This document shows, one piece after another, positions 16,742-25,978 of a stretch of DNA of 64,000 nt. The notes beneath the pieces are model-generated. The model did not search any database and was not told where the DNA came from. It saw nothing but the letters and a program-made list of their open reading frames with translations. Source of the DNA: Pararhodobacter zhoushanensis (lineage in GTDB: Bacteria > Pseudomonadota > Alphaproteobacteria > Rhodobacterales > Rhodobacteraceae). The stretch covers positions 65,121 through 129,120 of the forward strand of contig NZ_REEZ01000002.1 of the NCBI RefSeq assembly GCF_003990445.1, read 5' to 3'. Numbering within the stretch: position 1 is the stretch's first letter; each line of letters starts with the position of its first letter. Position numbers and translations under genes: made by a program.

Positions 16742-17959
16742 ATGAGCACGCTCCCCCTCTCCGATGACCGCCGCGCCAAGCGCAATGTGTGGGTTCTGGT
16801 TGCCGCGCAGGCGATTCTGGGCGCGCAGATGCCGATGATTTTCACCACGGCCGGACTGGCCGGGCAGACGCTGGCCCCCAACCCCTGCTGGGCCACGCTG
16901 CCGATCACCATGGCGGTGCTGGGGTCGATGCTTTCGGCCACGCCCCTGTCGTCCTTCATGCAACGCCGTGGACGGCGGGCGGGGTTCATTCTGGGCTCGG
17001 CCTCAGGGGCGTTCGGGGCGGTTATCGCCGCGCTGGGGTTGCTGAACGGTTCGTTCACGTTGTTCGTGGTCGGCGCGTTGTTCACGGGCGTCTACATGTC
17101 CGCGCAGGGGTTCTTCCGTTTTGCAGCGACCGACACCGCTTCGGACGCCTACAAGCCCAAAGCGATCAGCTACGTGATGGCCGGAGGCCTGCTCAGCGCG
17201 ATCATCGGGCCGCAGCTGGTCAAGGTCACGGCAGAGTCGATGCTGATCCCCTTCCTGGGCACGTATTTCGGCGTGATCGTGCTGAACCTCGTCGGCATGT
17301 GGCTGTTTGTTTTTCTCGACATCCCCAAGCCCCCGGTTGCCGTACAGGGCGCTCCGATGGAAGGGCGGTCGCGGTCAGAGCTTTTGCGCGATCCGATCAT
17401 CGTGGTGGCGATCATCTGCGCGACGGTGGCCTATGCCCTGATGAATCTGGTGATGACCTCGACCCCGCTGGCGGTCGTCGGCTGCGGCTATCAGACCAGC
17501 CATGCCGCCGATATCGTCTCGGCCCACGTGCTGGCGATGTATGCGCCTTCGTTCTTCACCGGCCACCTGATTGCGCGGTTTGGTGTGCAGAAGATCATCG
17601 CCGCCGGGCTGCTGATTCTGGCCGGAAGCGGCGCGGTGGCGCTGTCGGGGGTCGAGCTGCAACAGTTCTTCATCGCGCTGATCCTGCTGGGCATCGGCTG
17701 GAACTTTGCCTTCATCGGCGGCACCACGATGCTGGCGCAGGCGCACAGCAGTGCCGAGCGGGGCCGCATTCAGGGCGTCAACGATGCAATCGTGTTCGGC
17801 GGTGTCACGGTGGCGTCGCTCAGCTCGGGGCAATTGATGAACTGCTCGGGCTCCGACGTCGAAACCGGCTGGCAGCTGGTCAATCTGGCCATGCTGCCCT
17901 TCCTGGTGCTGGCAGGCGGCGCGCTGATCTGGCTGGCACTGCGCCCGCGCGCTGCGTGA
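16742..17959 (+). CDS. Major facilitator superfamily transporter
   Basis: A 405-residue protein with about twelve hydrophobic segments. MQRRGRRAGF between segments two and three is the degenerate MFS loop motif, and GRIQGVNDAIVFGG occurs in the C-terminal half. The subgroup and substrate are not recognisable. It stands alone: a repeat lies upstream and a candidate small RNA downstream. The ribosome-binding site before ATG 16742 is weak. Confidence 0.85.
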   Translation: MSTLPLSDDRRAKRNVWVLVAAQAILGAQMPMIFTTAGLAGQTLAPNPCWATLPITMAVLGSMLSATPLSSFMQRRGRRAGFILGSASGAFGAVIAALGLLNGSFTLFVVGALFTGVYMSAQGFFRFAATDTASDAYKPKAISYVMAGGLLSAIIGPQLVKVTAESMLIPFLGTYFGVIVLNLVGMWLFVFLDIPKPPVAVQGAPMEGRSRSELLRDPIIVVAIICATVAYALMNLVMTSTPLAVVGCGYQTSHAADIVSAHVLAMYAPSFFTGHLIARFGVQKIIAAGLLILAGSGAVALSGVELQQFFIALILLGIGWNFAFIGGTTMLAQAHSSAERGRIQGVNDAIVFGGVTVASLSSGQLMNCSGSDVETGWQLVNLAMLPFLVLAGGALIWLALRPRAA

Positions 17960-18066
17960 TCCGATTCACGCGCGCTGCAGAAAACGCCACACTGCCCGCG
18001 AAATCGCCCGGCAGCGCGACAATGATTGACGTCTTTCAACCCTCCTCACGGATCGTTGATTTCCTG

Positions 18067-18095
18067 TTGACGCATTGTTTTTTTCTGCCTAGCGT
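18067..18095 (+). promoter_or_regulatory. Strong-looking promoter of the candidate small RNA
   Basis: TTGACG (18067-18072), a 17-base spacer containing a run of seven T, and TAGCGT (18090-18095). Transcription would begin near 18101-18103. No plausible gene starts within the next 200 bases in a way that makes this a simple mRNA promoter, because a terminator intervenes. Confidence 0.6.
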
Positions 18096-18100
18096 TTCTT

Positions 18101-18175
18101 TCAATAAGTCGGCCAGTCCGACAGGGAGCTAAAAAAAGTCGGAAGGGGTCCAGCTTGCGGGCCCCTTTCGCTTTT
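18101..18175 (+). ncRNA. Candidate small RNA (about 75 nt)
   Basis: Within the 344-base gap 17960-18303 lie a promoter, a hairpin GTCGG-CCAGT-CCGAC (18108-18122), an unpaired AGGGAGCTAAAAAAAG stretch, and an intrinsic terminator (9-bp stem 18143-18151 with 18159-18167, 7-base loop, then TCGCTTTTT). Promoter, compact body and terminator together fit a trans-acting small RNA. A leader of the downstream ialB-like gene with early termination is the alternative. I do not recognise the family. Confidence 0.55.
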
Positions 18176-18303
18176 TGGCGGATGCCGCGCTCCCTGCCCG
18201 GCTCACCGCCCTGACCTGACCGTGAACGCCCCGGTTTTTCCCCTGACTTGCGACGCGGATCATGCTAGGGCCATGCCAACGCCCCGCACTGAAGGAAGCT
18301 TCC

Positions 18304-18924
18304 ATGATGTTCCGTTCTGCCCTGGTTTCGGGCCTTGTCAGCGCCACGCTGCTGGCCGCGCCGATGGCTTTCGCCCAAGAGACCGCCCCGGCCCCGGCCG
18401 CTGATGCGGCCACCCCGACCGCGCCCGCACCTGAAGCGGCGGGCCCGGTTCTGGCGGCCACCTTCCGCGACTGGCAGATCATCTGTTCGCCCGAGGTCGC
18501 CGGTCAGCCGCAGACCTGCGAGATGTACCAGCTGCTGCTCGATCCCTCGAACGCACCGATCGCCGAGCTCAGCATCGCCGCCCTGCCGCTGGGTGCCGAA
18601 TTCGCCGCCGGCGCGACCGTGACCACGCCGCTGGAAACCTTCCTGCCCACGGGCCTGGGCTTTCGCATCGGTCAGGAAGAAAACATGCGCGTTGAGGGCT
18701 TTCGCGTCTGCACCGTGGTCGGTTGCGTCGTGCGCATGGGCCTGTCCCCGGACGAGATCACCCGCATGAAAGCGGGCAGCAACGCCACGGTCACCATCGC
18801 GCCGTTCGTGGCCATCGACCAGCCGGTCGAGATCAACGTCTCGCTGGCCGGGTTCACCGCTGCTTATGACGATCTGCAAACGCGTCTTGCCGCCGCTGCG
18901 GCCGCCGCGCGCGCCAACCCCTGA
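18304..18924 (+). CDS. Invasion-associated locus B (IalB) family secreted protein
   Basis: A 206-residue exported protein. A Sec signal ending PMAFAQ is followed by an Ala/Pro-rich linker and then the IalB domain. Its four spaced cysteines are visible: two in IICSPEVAGQPQTCEMYQ and two in FRVCTVVGCVVRMG. These likely form disulfides in the periplasm. ATG 18304, after GAAGGAAG, is preferred, with a second ATG at 18307. IalB proteins are widespread in free-living Rhodobacteraceae, so the name does not imply virulence. Function unknown. Confidence 0.87.
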   Translation: MMFRSALVSGLVSATLLAAPMAFAQETAPAPAADAATPTAPAPEAAGPVLAATFRDWQIICSPEVAGQPQTCEMYQLLLDPSNAPIAELSIAALPLGAEFAAGATVTTPLETFLPTGLGFRIGQEENMRVEGFRVCTVVGCVVRMGLSPDEITRMKAGSNATVTIAPFVAIDQPVEINVSLAGFTAAYDDLQTRLAAAAAAARANP

Positions 18925-18942
18925 ACGGCCTGCGCCGGGCCT

Positions 18943-20148
18943 TCAGGCCCTGCGCACCGCCAGACAGGCGTTCATACCGCCGAACGCAAACGCATTGCTC
19001 AGCGCCGCGCCCACCTTGGCGCGGCGCGCTACGTTGGGAACAACGTCCAGGCCCAGCACCTCGGGATCTTCGCGCTGCCAGCCCACGGTCGGGGCGATGA
19101 CGCCATCGCCCAACGCCATCAGCACCGCCAGCATCTCGACCGCGCCCGCAGCGCCCAGCAGGTGGCCGTGCATCGACTTGGTCGCGCTGACCGGCGGCGG
19201 CGCATCAAACACCGTACGAATCGCCAGCGCCTCGGAGCGGTCATTCACGGCGGTCGCGGTGCCATGGGCGTTGATGTAGCCCACATCCTCGGGGTTCAGC
19301 CCTGCATCCCCCAGCGCGCCGCGCATCGCGCGCACGGCACCATCCGGGTCCGGCAGCACGATGTCCGCCGCATCCGAGGTCATCGCAAAACCGACCATCT
19401 CGCCCAGAATGGTCGCGCCACGGTTCACCGCGCGCTCCCAATCCTCGAACACAAAGACCGCCGCCCCCTCGCCCAGCACCATGCCATTGCGGCTGGCGCA
19501 GAACGGGCGGCAGCCGTCAGGGGACATGACGCGCAGCCCCTCCCAGGCCTTGAGCCCGCCGAAACACAGCGCCGCATCCGAGCCGCCGGTCAGCATCACC
19601 GGTGCCGCCCCCGAGCGCACCATCTGAAACGCCAGCCCCATCGCGTGATTGGACGAGGCACAGGCGGTCGACACGGTAAACGCCGGACCCTTCAGCCCGT
19701 GCCGCATCGCCAGATGCGAGGCCGCCGCGCTGTGCATCAGGCGCGGGATGGTGAAGGGATGCACCCGATTCTTGCCCTGCGCATGCACCGCGCGGTAGCT
19801 GTCATCCATCGTGGTCTGCCCGCCGACGCCGGTGCCCATCACCACACCCGCGCGCAGGGTTTCTTCGTCGCTCAGGTCCAGCCCGGCTTGCGCCACGGCC
19901 TGCCGCCCGGCCTCGCAGGCGAACTGCACGGCGCGGTCATAAAGCGCCATTTCCTGCCGGGCGAAATGTGCGGCCCCGTCCCAGTCCTTGATTTGCGCGC
20001 CGATGCGCACCGTCAGGCGGTCGATTTCCTCAAAGTCCATCGGGCCAATAGCCACCCGGCCCGCTGCCAGAGCGGCCCAGGTTGTCGTCACATCGGGCCC
20101 CAGCGCGTTGACGGTTCCGGCTCCGGTAATAGCAACGCGCCTGCCCAT
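18943..20148 (-). CDS. Beta-ketoacyl-ACP synthase (FabF/NodE-like)
   Basis: A 401-residue condensing enzyme with the thiolase-fold triad: Cys163 in STACASSNHA, His in INAHGTAT and His in KSMHGHLLGAAG, plus the C-terminal NAFAFGGMNA loop. It starts three bases after an unusual acyl carrier protein and belongs to an lpxD-acp-KS operon. This pairing suggests chain elongation on that dedicated carrier rather than general fatty acid synthesis. Rhizobial AcpXL systems, which make very long lipid A chains, use a comparable carrier-plus-FabF arrangement; equivalence here is inference. Confidence 0.88.
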   Translation of the reverse strand: MGRRVAITGAGTVNALGPDVTTTWAALAAGRVAIGPMDFEEIDRLTVRIGAQIKDWDGAAHFARQEMALYDRAVQFACEAGRQAVAQAGLDLSDEETLRAGVVMGTGVGGQTTMDDSYRAVHAQGKNRVHPFTIPRLMHSAAASHLAMRHGLKGPAFTVSTACASSNHAMGLAFQMVRSGAAPVMLTGGSDAALCFGGLKAWEGLRVMSPDGCRPFCASRNGMVLGEGAAVFVFEDWERAVNRGATILGEMVGFAMTSDAADIVLPDPDGAVRAMRGALGDAGLNPEDVGYINAHGTATAVNDRSEALAIRTVFDAPPPVSATKSMHGHLLGAAGAVEMLAVLMALGDGVIAPTVGWQREDPEVLGLDVVPNVARRAKVGAALSNAFAFGGMNACLAVRRA

Positions 20149-20151
20149 GCC

Positions 20152-20445
20152 TCAGCCCCGCCGCGAACGCAGCAGCTGTTCGACTGCTGCGCAGACCGAC
20201 CCCACAGTGCGCAGATCCAGGGTCTCGGCCCCGGCGTCTGACTCATTGGCGTTGAAAGGCACCATCACGTCAAATTCCTCTTCAATGGCAAAGATGATCT
20301 CGGCCATGCCGAGGCTGTCGATGCCCAACCCGTCAAGTGTCATGTCCAGCGTCAGGCCCGAGGGTTCGCGCAGCGCCTGCGCGGCAAGAATTCCGATCAC
20401 CCGGCCTTGAAGGTCATCACTTGCGGTCAAGAACGTACCGTCCAT
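20152..20445 (-). CDS. Specialised acyl carrier protein
   Basis: A 97-residue carrier protein, slightly longer than housekeeping AcpP. The phosphopantetheine site is GIDSLGMAE with Ser44. The following helix FAIEEEFDVMVPF is acidic, as expected for partner docking. GGAG precedes ATG 20445. Its position between lpxD and a ketosynthase points to a carrier for a particular acyl chain, possibly for lipid A. The AcpXL identity is suggested by context, not proven. Confidence 0.85.
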   Translation of the reverse strand: MDGTFLTASDDLQGRVIGILAAQALREPSGLTLDMTLDGLGIDSLGMAEIIFAIEEEFDVMVPFNANESDAGAETLDLRTVGSVCAAVEQLLRSRRG

Positions 20446-20460
20446 CCTGTCATCTCCTGA

Positions 20461-21567
20461 TCAAGGGTCGCCGTCGCGACCCTTCTCCACGAGGTTCTTG
20501 ACAGTTTTCTGAAGGTCCGCGATTTGCGCAAGGATTCTTGGCAATCTGCGCTGTGCTTTGTACATTTCCACGTGCTGATCCATCCGAACTGCCGGCGATC
20601 CCATCAGAACACGACCGGCGGGCGCGTTCGAGGTGATCAGCGTCCCGGCCCCGGCGACCACGTCATCGCCCACGGTGATGTTGTCCACCACGCCGACCTG
20701 ACCGCCCAGCACCACCCGGTTGCCGATCCGCGTGGACCCTGCCACGCCGACCTGACCGCACAACAGGCAATCCTCACCGACGATCACGTTGTGACCGACC
20801 TGCACGAGGTTGTCGATCTTGCTGCCCCGCCCGATCTGCGTGTCGCGAATCGTGCCCCGGTCGATGGTGGTATTCGCGCCAACCTCGACATCGTCGCCAA
20901 TCGTCACACCGCCCAGCGAATGAATGCGCAGCCAGGATTGCGGCTTGGTCTGCTCGGGCTTGCCCAGCGTCGCGCGGGCTTCTTCGACGCGCGAGCGTTC
21001 CTCGGTCACAAAGCTGAACCCGTCGCCGCCGATCACGCAGCCGGGCTGCGCGATAAAGCGGTCACCGATCTGAACCCGCGCCCCGATCCGGGCGCCCGCC
21101 AGCAGCAGCGCATCCGCCCCTATCACCGCCTCGGCCCCCACCGACACGTGCTCGGCGATCCGCGCGCGCGGCCCGATCACCGCATTCGCGCCGATCACCG
21201 CGAAGGGGCCAATCGCCGCGCCTTCGCCGATCTCGGCACTGGGGTCGATGGCAGCAAGGGGGCTTAATCCGGGGGTGATTGCGGGAGCGGGATCGAACAT
21301 CCGCGTCAGCCCGGCCATCGCCAGCCGTCCACGCGGCGCAAAGATCGCGGCTTGCAGGCCCATCGCCTCCCAGTCCGCTCCTTCCCACAGCAGCGCCACA
21401 CGTGCGCGTCCCTTGGCCAGTCCGTCCGCATAGCGCGGGTCCATGGCCAGAGCGAGATCGAAGGGGGAAGCCGCAGCAGGCTCGGCAGCGCCGGTGACCG
21501 TCAGATCGCCGGCACCCTCAAAACGCGCGCCAAGGGCGGCTGCGATCTGCGCTACAGTGTGCGGCAT
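20461..21567 (-). CDS. lpxD: UDP-3-O-acylglucosamine N-acyltransferase
   Basis: A 368-residue LpxD, the third enzyme of lipid A synthesis, adding an acyl chain from ACP to the glucosamine amine. An N-terminal uridine-binding domain is followed by many hexapeptide repeats forming a left-handed beta helix; [12 protein letters not shown] holds the catalytic His. The C-terminal basic helix is present. Unlike the common lpxD-fabZ-lpxA-lpxB order, the partners here are an ACP and a ketosynthase, so this may be a second or specialised copy. Confidence 0.92.
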   Translation of the reverse strand: MPHTVAQIAAALGARFEGAGDLTVTGAAEPAAASPFDLALAMDPRYADGLAKGRARVALLWEGADWEAMGLQAAIFAPRGRLAMAGLTRMFDPAPAITPGLSPLAAIDPSAEIGEGAAIGPFAVIGANAVIGPRARIAEHVSVGAEAVIGADALLLAGARIGARVQIGDRFIAQPGCVIGGDGFSFVTEERSRVEEARATLGKPEQTKPQSWLRIHSLGGVTIGDDVEVGANTTIDRGTIRDTQIGRGSKIDNLVQVGHNVIVGEDCLLCGQVGVAGSTRIGNRVVLGGQVGVVDNITVGDDVVAGAGTLITSNAPAGRVLMGSPAVRMDQHVEMYKAQRRLPRILAQIADLQKTVKNLVEKGRDGDP

Positions 21568-21621
21568 GTCAGGAAACCTCCGGGCGGGCGTCGATTATGA
21601 CGCCCGCCCGATGTAACGCGC

Positions 21622-23232
21622 TCAGGCGCCTACTTCCACCCCGGCGCTGACCAGCGCGTCATAAAGGCGCGCATCGCGGCCATAGATGTCGGCGCGGTAG
21701 TTCATCTGCCCCGTGACCGAGGTATAGGCGGTGCGGTAAACCAGATGCACCGGAACCGGTTCGAGCAGCGGCACCCGCGTCAGACGCCCGGTGCGCTGGA
21801 TCGCGTGGTAATAGGTCACCGGATCGGTTTCCTGCCGCGCCAGCAGCGCATAGGCAAAGTCGCGCGGATCGGCCAGACGGACGCAGCCGTGCGAATAGGC
21901 CCGCACCCGGTTGCCAAACAGCGAGCGCGACGGGGTGTCGTGCAGATAGATCGCATAGGCGTTGGGGAACATGAACTTCACTTCACCCAGCGCGTTGCCC
22001 GGCCCCGGAGGCTGCTGCACGTCGAAGGGGAAGTTGGCGGGCGTATAGGCGGCAAAGTCGATGTATTCGCGCGGCACGACGCGGCCCGAGCCGTCAAGCA
22101 GGTTCAGGTGGTTTGCGCCACCCGAGGACAGAGCAGCCCAGTATTCCCCGATGATCGACCGCGGCAGGGTCCAGGTCGGGTTGATGTCCATGTATTCCAT
22201 CTGGTCGGAAAACTCGGGCGTCTGGTTTGCCCGGGCACCGATAACCGAGCGGGTCTCGAAGGTGACCTGATCGAAATCGACGATGCGCACCACGAAATCG
22301 GTCAGGTTGACCCAGATATGGCGATCCCCGCGCGGAATGTTCAGCCAGCGCTCACGCTCCAGCGCCACGGTGATCGAGCGCAGACGCTCTTGCGGCGCGG
22401 TGTTGATCGCATCGATCGTGGCGCTGCCGGCGATGCCGTCGGCTTCGATGGCAACGGATTCCTGAAAATCCTGCACCGCGCGCTGCATCTGCCCGTCATA
22501 GCTGGCCGTGGCGACGCGGGGCAGGAACCCCATCGCGATCAGCCGGTTGCGCAGCTGCACCACGCTCGCGCCGGTGTCGCCCGGACGCAGGCTGCCTGCC
22601 TGCACCTGCGGGCCCCACCCGCCATTGGCGATGGTCTGCTCCAGCTCCAGCTTGGCGCGGAACAGCCGGGCGTATTCGGGCGAGGACGGCGCAAGGTTGC
22701 GGATGAAGCTGACCGGCTCGGACGAGATCAGATCGTTCATCAACTGGGTCGGATCGGGGCGCGGCAGTTCGCGGACGATATCCGCGATCAGCTCATGCGG
22801 TTCCAGCACGCCCGAATGGATGTCACGCGCGTATTGCAGGAAGGTCATCGAGGCGCGGGCCTCGACCAGACCACGGTCACGCTCGGTCTCAACGGCACCG
22901 AAGGCGCCCAGCAGGCCCGGCAGGTCATAGCGCGCAACCGGCAGACCGTGCTCGCCCGCCCGGCTCAGCGCCGAGACCAGCGCGGTGCGGCGCGCGGCAT
23001 CTTCGGCACGCGTCCAGACAGCCTGATAGCCGTTCTCACGGTAGAAGGCGGCCAGCGCGCGGTTTTCGGCAACCCCTTCGGCAAGGGCCTGACGGAAGGC
23101 CGGAAACTGTTGCGCCATGGCCGGCGTCGGCGCGACCACGGCCAGAACGCCCGGCAGGACCCCGCCCATTCCCAGCGTCATCGCGATCAGCGCGGCGCGC
23201 AGTCCCGGCGTGTTGCGTCCTGCAATCCCCAT
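21622..23232 (-). CDS. L,D-transpeptidase (YcbB/LdtD-like) with peptidoglycan-binding domain
   Basis: A 536-residue periplasmic cell-wall enzyme. The signal peptide ends near residue 40 (TPAMAQ). A long scaffold follows, then a PG_binding_1 domain (RPGDTGASVVQLRNRLIAMG near residue 216) and the YkuD catalytic domain with YSHGCVRLADP, whose His and Cys form the active site. The family makes 3-3 crosslinks in peptidoglycan or attaches proteins to it. It is divergent from a DUF882 gene, also cell-wall related, across a 509-base gap. Confidence 0.92.
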   Translation of the reverse strand: MGIAGRNTPGLRAALIAMTLGMGGVLPGVLAVVAPTPAMAQQFPAFRQALAEGVAENRALAAFYRENGYQAVWTRAEDAARRTALVSALSRAGEHGLPVARYDLPGLLGAFGAVETERDRGLVEARASMTFLQYARDIHSGVLEPHELIADIVRELPRPDPTQLMNDLISSEPVSFIRNLAPSSPEYARLFRAKLELEQTIANGGWGPQVQAGSLRPGDTGASVVQLRNRLIAMGFLPRVATASYDGQMQRAVQDFQESVAIEADGIAGSATIDAINTAPQERLRSITVALERERWLNIPRGDRHIWVNLTDFVVRIVDFDQVTFETRSVIGARANQTPEFSDQMEYMDINPTWTLPRSIIGEYWAALSSGGANHLNLLDGSGRVVPREYIDFAAYTPANFPFDVQQPPGPGNALGEVKFMFPNAYAIYLHDTPSRSLFGNRVRAYSHGCVRLADPRDFAYALLARQETDPVTYYHAIQRTGRLTRVPLLEPVPVHLVYRTAYTSVTGQMNYRADIYGRDARLYDALVSAGVEVGA

Positions 23233-23741
23233 CTCAATCTCCGTTCCATTTCAAAATCACCCGTATGTCGCGCGGCAGCGCTCGGGCGTTCACAGAATTG
23301 TTCCAATATCGGCGACTCGGGGTCGATTCACAATCACGACACCCCCTGCGAATCCCCGGTGAACGCGCCATATGCGCAACGGGTTCCCCTAAAATTCGCG
23401 GCATCGCCTGATTTTACCGGCAAAATGCCCCGCACGGGGCAGTTCCCTCAGCACCAGTCGCCTGAGCTATGAACCGCAACCCTTTGTTAAGAGACAATTT
23501 CTGCACCAATTAACCGATTCTCAGCAGATTCTCGCCTATTTTGTCCGCAGCCCCCGCAGCGAGGCGACTCAAGGCTTGGGCCAGACGGTAGGTTGTGGCA
23601 TAGAAGCATCAGACGAAAAAATATCTTCGTTGCTCACGACCCCACCGACAGTCCGCGCCCAACGCGGCACCCTCTGGGGCGATGAGCATGAAGCAAGGCC
23701 AGTAAGGCTACACAAGACACTTGGGATGGGACAGGACAATA
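23233..23741. other. 509-base intergenic region between two divergent cell-wall genes
   Basis: No convincing gene. The stretch is less GC-rich than its neighbours, has several TTAA-type segments around 23480-23520, and contains one perfect hairpin TGCCCCG-CA-CGGGGCA (23426-23441). On the minus strand that hairpin is followed by TTTTGCC and could act as a terminator. The two flanking promoters should lie here, but I cannot place them with confidence. Confidence 0.5.
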
Positions 23742-24311
23742 ATGACCTCCTCGGTTAACACCGGATTTTCTCGGCGTGCACTGCTTGGCATCTTTGCCGC
23801 AACCGCCGTTACCGCAGCCCCGACAATGTCCAAGGCATTCGGGTTCAACCGCGGCGCTGGCGACATTCGCCGCCTGCACATGCATTCCGCCCGGACGGGC
23901 GAAACGCTCGACACGATCTACTGGGTTGATGGCGACTACATCCCCGAGGTTCTGGACGAAGTGAACCACTTCTTCCGCGACTGGCGCAATGACCGGAACC
24001 ACCGCATCGACACCCGCACGCTGGATATTCTGGCCGCGGCGCACAACATTCTCGACATCAGCGAACCTTACCTGCTGCTGTCGGGCTACCGCTCGCCCGA
24101 AACCAACGCCATGCTCCGCGCCCGTTCCAGCGGTGTTGCGCGCAACTCGCGTCACATGGTCGGTCAGGCCGCCGACGTGCGCCTGAATGGCCGCTCGGTC
24201 AGCCAGGTCGCCCGCGCGGCCACGGCCTGCAGCGCCGGGGGCGTCGGTCGCTACTCGCGCTCGAACTTCACGCATATGGATTGCGGCCCGGTCCGCACCT
24301 GGGGCGGCTAA
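23742..24311 (+). CDS. DUF882 (peptidase M15-like) exported protein
   Basis: A 189-residue protein. The N-terminus carries a twin-arginine-like signal (SRRALLGIFAATAVTAAP), suggesting folded export. The domain shows LLLSGYRSPETNAML, HMVGQAADVRL and FTHMDCGPVR, the His/Asp/His pattern of M15 zinc peptidases acting on peptidoglycan peptides. ATG 23742 is used; TTG 23721 would add seven residues. A strong terminator follows. Confidence 0.88.
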   Translation: MTSSVNTGFSRRALLGIFAATAVTAAPTMSKAFGFNRGAGDIRRLHMHSARTGETLDTIYWVDGDYIPEVLDEVNHFFRDWRNDRNHRIDTRTLDILAAAHNILDISEPYLLLSGYRSPETNAMLRARSSGVARNSRHMVGQAADVRLNGRSVSQVARAATACSAGGVGRYSRSNFTHMDCGPVRTWGG

Positions 24312-24341
24312 GCCCGCCTTTGCCAGCGTCAGCCACGCATG

Positions 24342-24383
24342 ACACCCCCGCAAACCTCCCGGTTGCGGGGGTGTTGCTTTATT
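24342..24383 (+). terminator. Intrinsic terminator after the DUF882 gene
   Basis: A perfect 12-bp stem, ACACCCCCGCAA with TTGCGGGGGTGT, closes a 9-base loop (24342-24374) and is followed by TGCTTTATT. Confidence 0.85.
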
Positions 24384-24453
24384 CGGCCCGGTTGCGGCCT
24401 TGCACAACCGGGGGGCGGACCCCTAAATATGCCGGACCTCTGGATCTTTGGAT

Positions 24454-25749
24454 ATGAACAGCATCGACACCGCCTCCTGGCTGACCGCCGGCGCCATCAT
24501 CGCGCTCCTCGTCCTGTCCGGCTTTTTCTCCGGCAGCGAAACCGCCCTGACCGCCTCGTCGCGCTCCAAACTGCGGGCGCTGGCCGACAAAGGCTCGGCG
24601 GGGGCTGAAACCGCGCTGAAAATCACCGAAGACAGCGAACGGCTGATCGGCTCGGTGCTGCTGGGCAACAACCTGGTCAACATCCTGTCGGCCTCGCTGG
24701 CCACAGCGCTGTTTACCAAGATATTCGGCGATTCCGGCGTGGCGCTTGCCACGCTGGTGATGACCCTGATGGTCCTCATCTTTGCCGAGGTGCTGCCCAA
24801 GACCTACGCCATCACCAACCCCGAGACCGCCGCTTCGCTGGTGTCGGGCCCGATCAAGGTCATCGTGCTGCTGTTCTCGCCGATGGTCACGGCGGTACGC
24901 TGGATCGTGCGCGCGATTCTGGCGCTGGTCGGCGTGCGCACCGATCCCGACAGCGCGGTGCTCAGCTATCACGAGGAAATCGCGGGCACGCTGGCGCTGG
25001 GGCATTCCGAGGGCACCGTCGACAAGGAAGACCGCGACCGCCTGCTGGGCGCGCTGGATCTGTCGTCGCGCACGGTGGAAGAGGTCATGCTGCACCGTTC
25101 GCAGCTGGAAACCGTCAACATCGACGCCTCGCCTGCCGAGATCATCGCGCAAAGCGTGAACTCCCCGCATTCCCGCCTGCCCGCCTGGCGCGACGAGCCG
25201 GAGAACATCGTCGGCGTCATCCACGTGCGCGATTTGATGCGCGAAGTGCACCGCGTGGTGTCCGAGGCCGGTGGCGATTTCTCAGCCGTCGCGCAGATCG
25301 ACATCGCCTCGGTCGCGCGGGCGCCGTATTTCGTGCCCGACACCACGCCGCTGGACGAACAGATGCGCCAGTTCCTGCAACAGCGCCGTCATTTCGGGCT
25401 GGTGATCGACGAATACGGCGCGCTTCTGGGGCTGATCACGCTTGAGGATATTCTGGAAGAGATCGTCGGCGAGATCGTCGACGAGCACGACCTGCCCACC
25501 GAAGACCCGATCACCCGGCTTGAGTCGGGCGCGATCGAGATCGACGGCGGCATGACGATTCGCGACCTCAACCGCGCGATGGACTGGTCGCTGCCGGATG
25601 ACGAGGCGAACACGGTGGCCGGGCTGGTCATGCACGAGGCGCAGCTGATCCCTGAGGCGGGACAGGTGTTCCAGTTCCACGGCTTCCGCTTCACCGTGGC
25701 CGAGCGTCAGGAAAACCGGCTGACCAAGCTGCGCATCCGCGCGATGTAA
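24454..25749 (+). CDS. CNNM/CorC (HlyC/CorC) family transporter-like protein
   Basis: A 431-residue protein with a DUF21 membrane domain (about three to four segments in residues 8-135, including FSGSETALTA), two CBS domains (around residues 195-330, including VIDEYGALLGLITLEDILEE) and a C-terminal CorC_HlyC domain. The family is linked to magnesium or cobalt efflux. ATG 24454 is preferred over TTG 24448. Its last ten codons are duplicated in frame 93 bases downstream, around a double palindrome. Confidence 0.9.
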   Translation: MNSIDTASWLTAGAIIALLVLSGFFSGSETALTASSRSKLRALADKGSAGAETALKITEDSERLIGSVLLGNNLVNILSASLATALFTKIFGDSGVALATLVMTLMVLIFAEVLPKTYAITNPETAASLVSGPIKVIVLLFSPMVTAVRWIVRAILALVGVRTDPDSAVLSYHEEIAGTLALGHSEGTVDKEDRDRLLGALDLSSRTVEEVMLHRSQLETVNIDASPAEIIAQSVNSPHSRLPAWRDEPENIVGVIHVRDLMREVHRVVSEAGGDFSAVAQIDIASVARAPYFVPDTTPLDEQMRQFLQQRRHFGLVIDEYGALLGLITLEDILEEIVGEIVDEHDLPTEDPITRLESGAIEIDGGMTIRDLNRAMDWSLPDDEANTVAGLVMHEAQLIPEAGQVFQFHGFRFTVAERQENRLTKLRIRAM

Positions 25750-25842
25750 GGCGCTGCGTAAGGTGGGGTTAAACCCCACCCTACGTAGGGTGGGATTTCA
25801 TCCCACCGCCTGCTGACGAAGCTGCGCATCCGGGCGATGTGA
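25719..25842. repeat. 31-bp direct repeat of a gene end flanking a double palindrome
   Basis: The end of the CorC-like gene (25719-25749, encoding LTKLRIRAM and stop) recurs at 25812-25842 with 28 of 31 bases identical, again ending with a stop. Between them are two palindromes: GGTGGGG-loop-CCCCACC (25762-25780) and GGTGGGA-loop-TCCCACC (25789-25807), joined by CTACGTAG. This looks like a REP-type insertion with duplication of flanking DNA. Confidence 0.8.
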
Positions 25843-25918
25843 CCGCGCAGCACGCAAGGGAAGTCCCGGTGCGCTCCCAACCTGCGGTTGACCAGACGCC
25901 CCGGGCCATGCAACTCTG

Positions 25919-25962
25919 AACCCCCGCCTTCGCCCGACGCCGGGCCACGGGGGTTTTCTTTT
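25919..25962 (+). terminator. Intrinsic terminator
   Basis: AACCCCCG (25919-25926) pairs with CGGGGGTT (25948-25955), then TTCTTTT. It ends transcription from the CorC-like side, just before the next gene at 25979. Confidence 0.8.
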
Positions 25963-25978
25963 GTGTCAAAGGCTTCTC

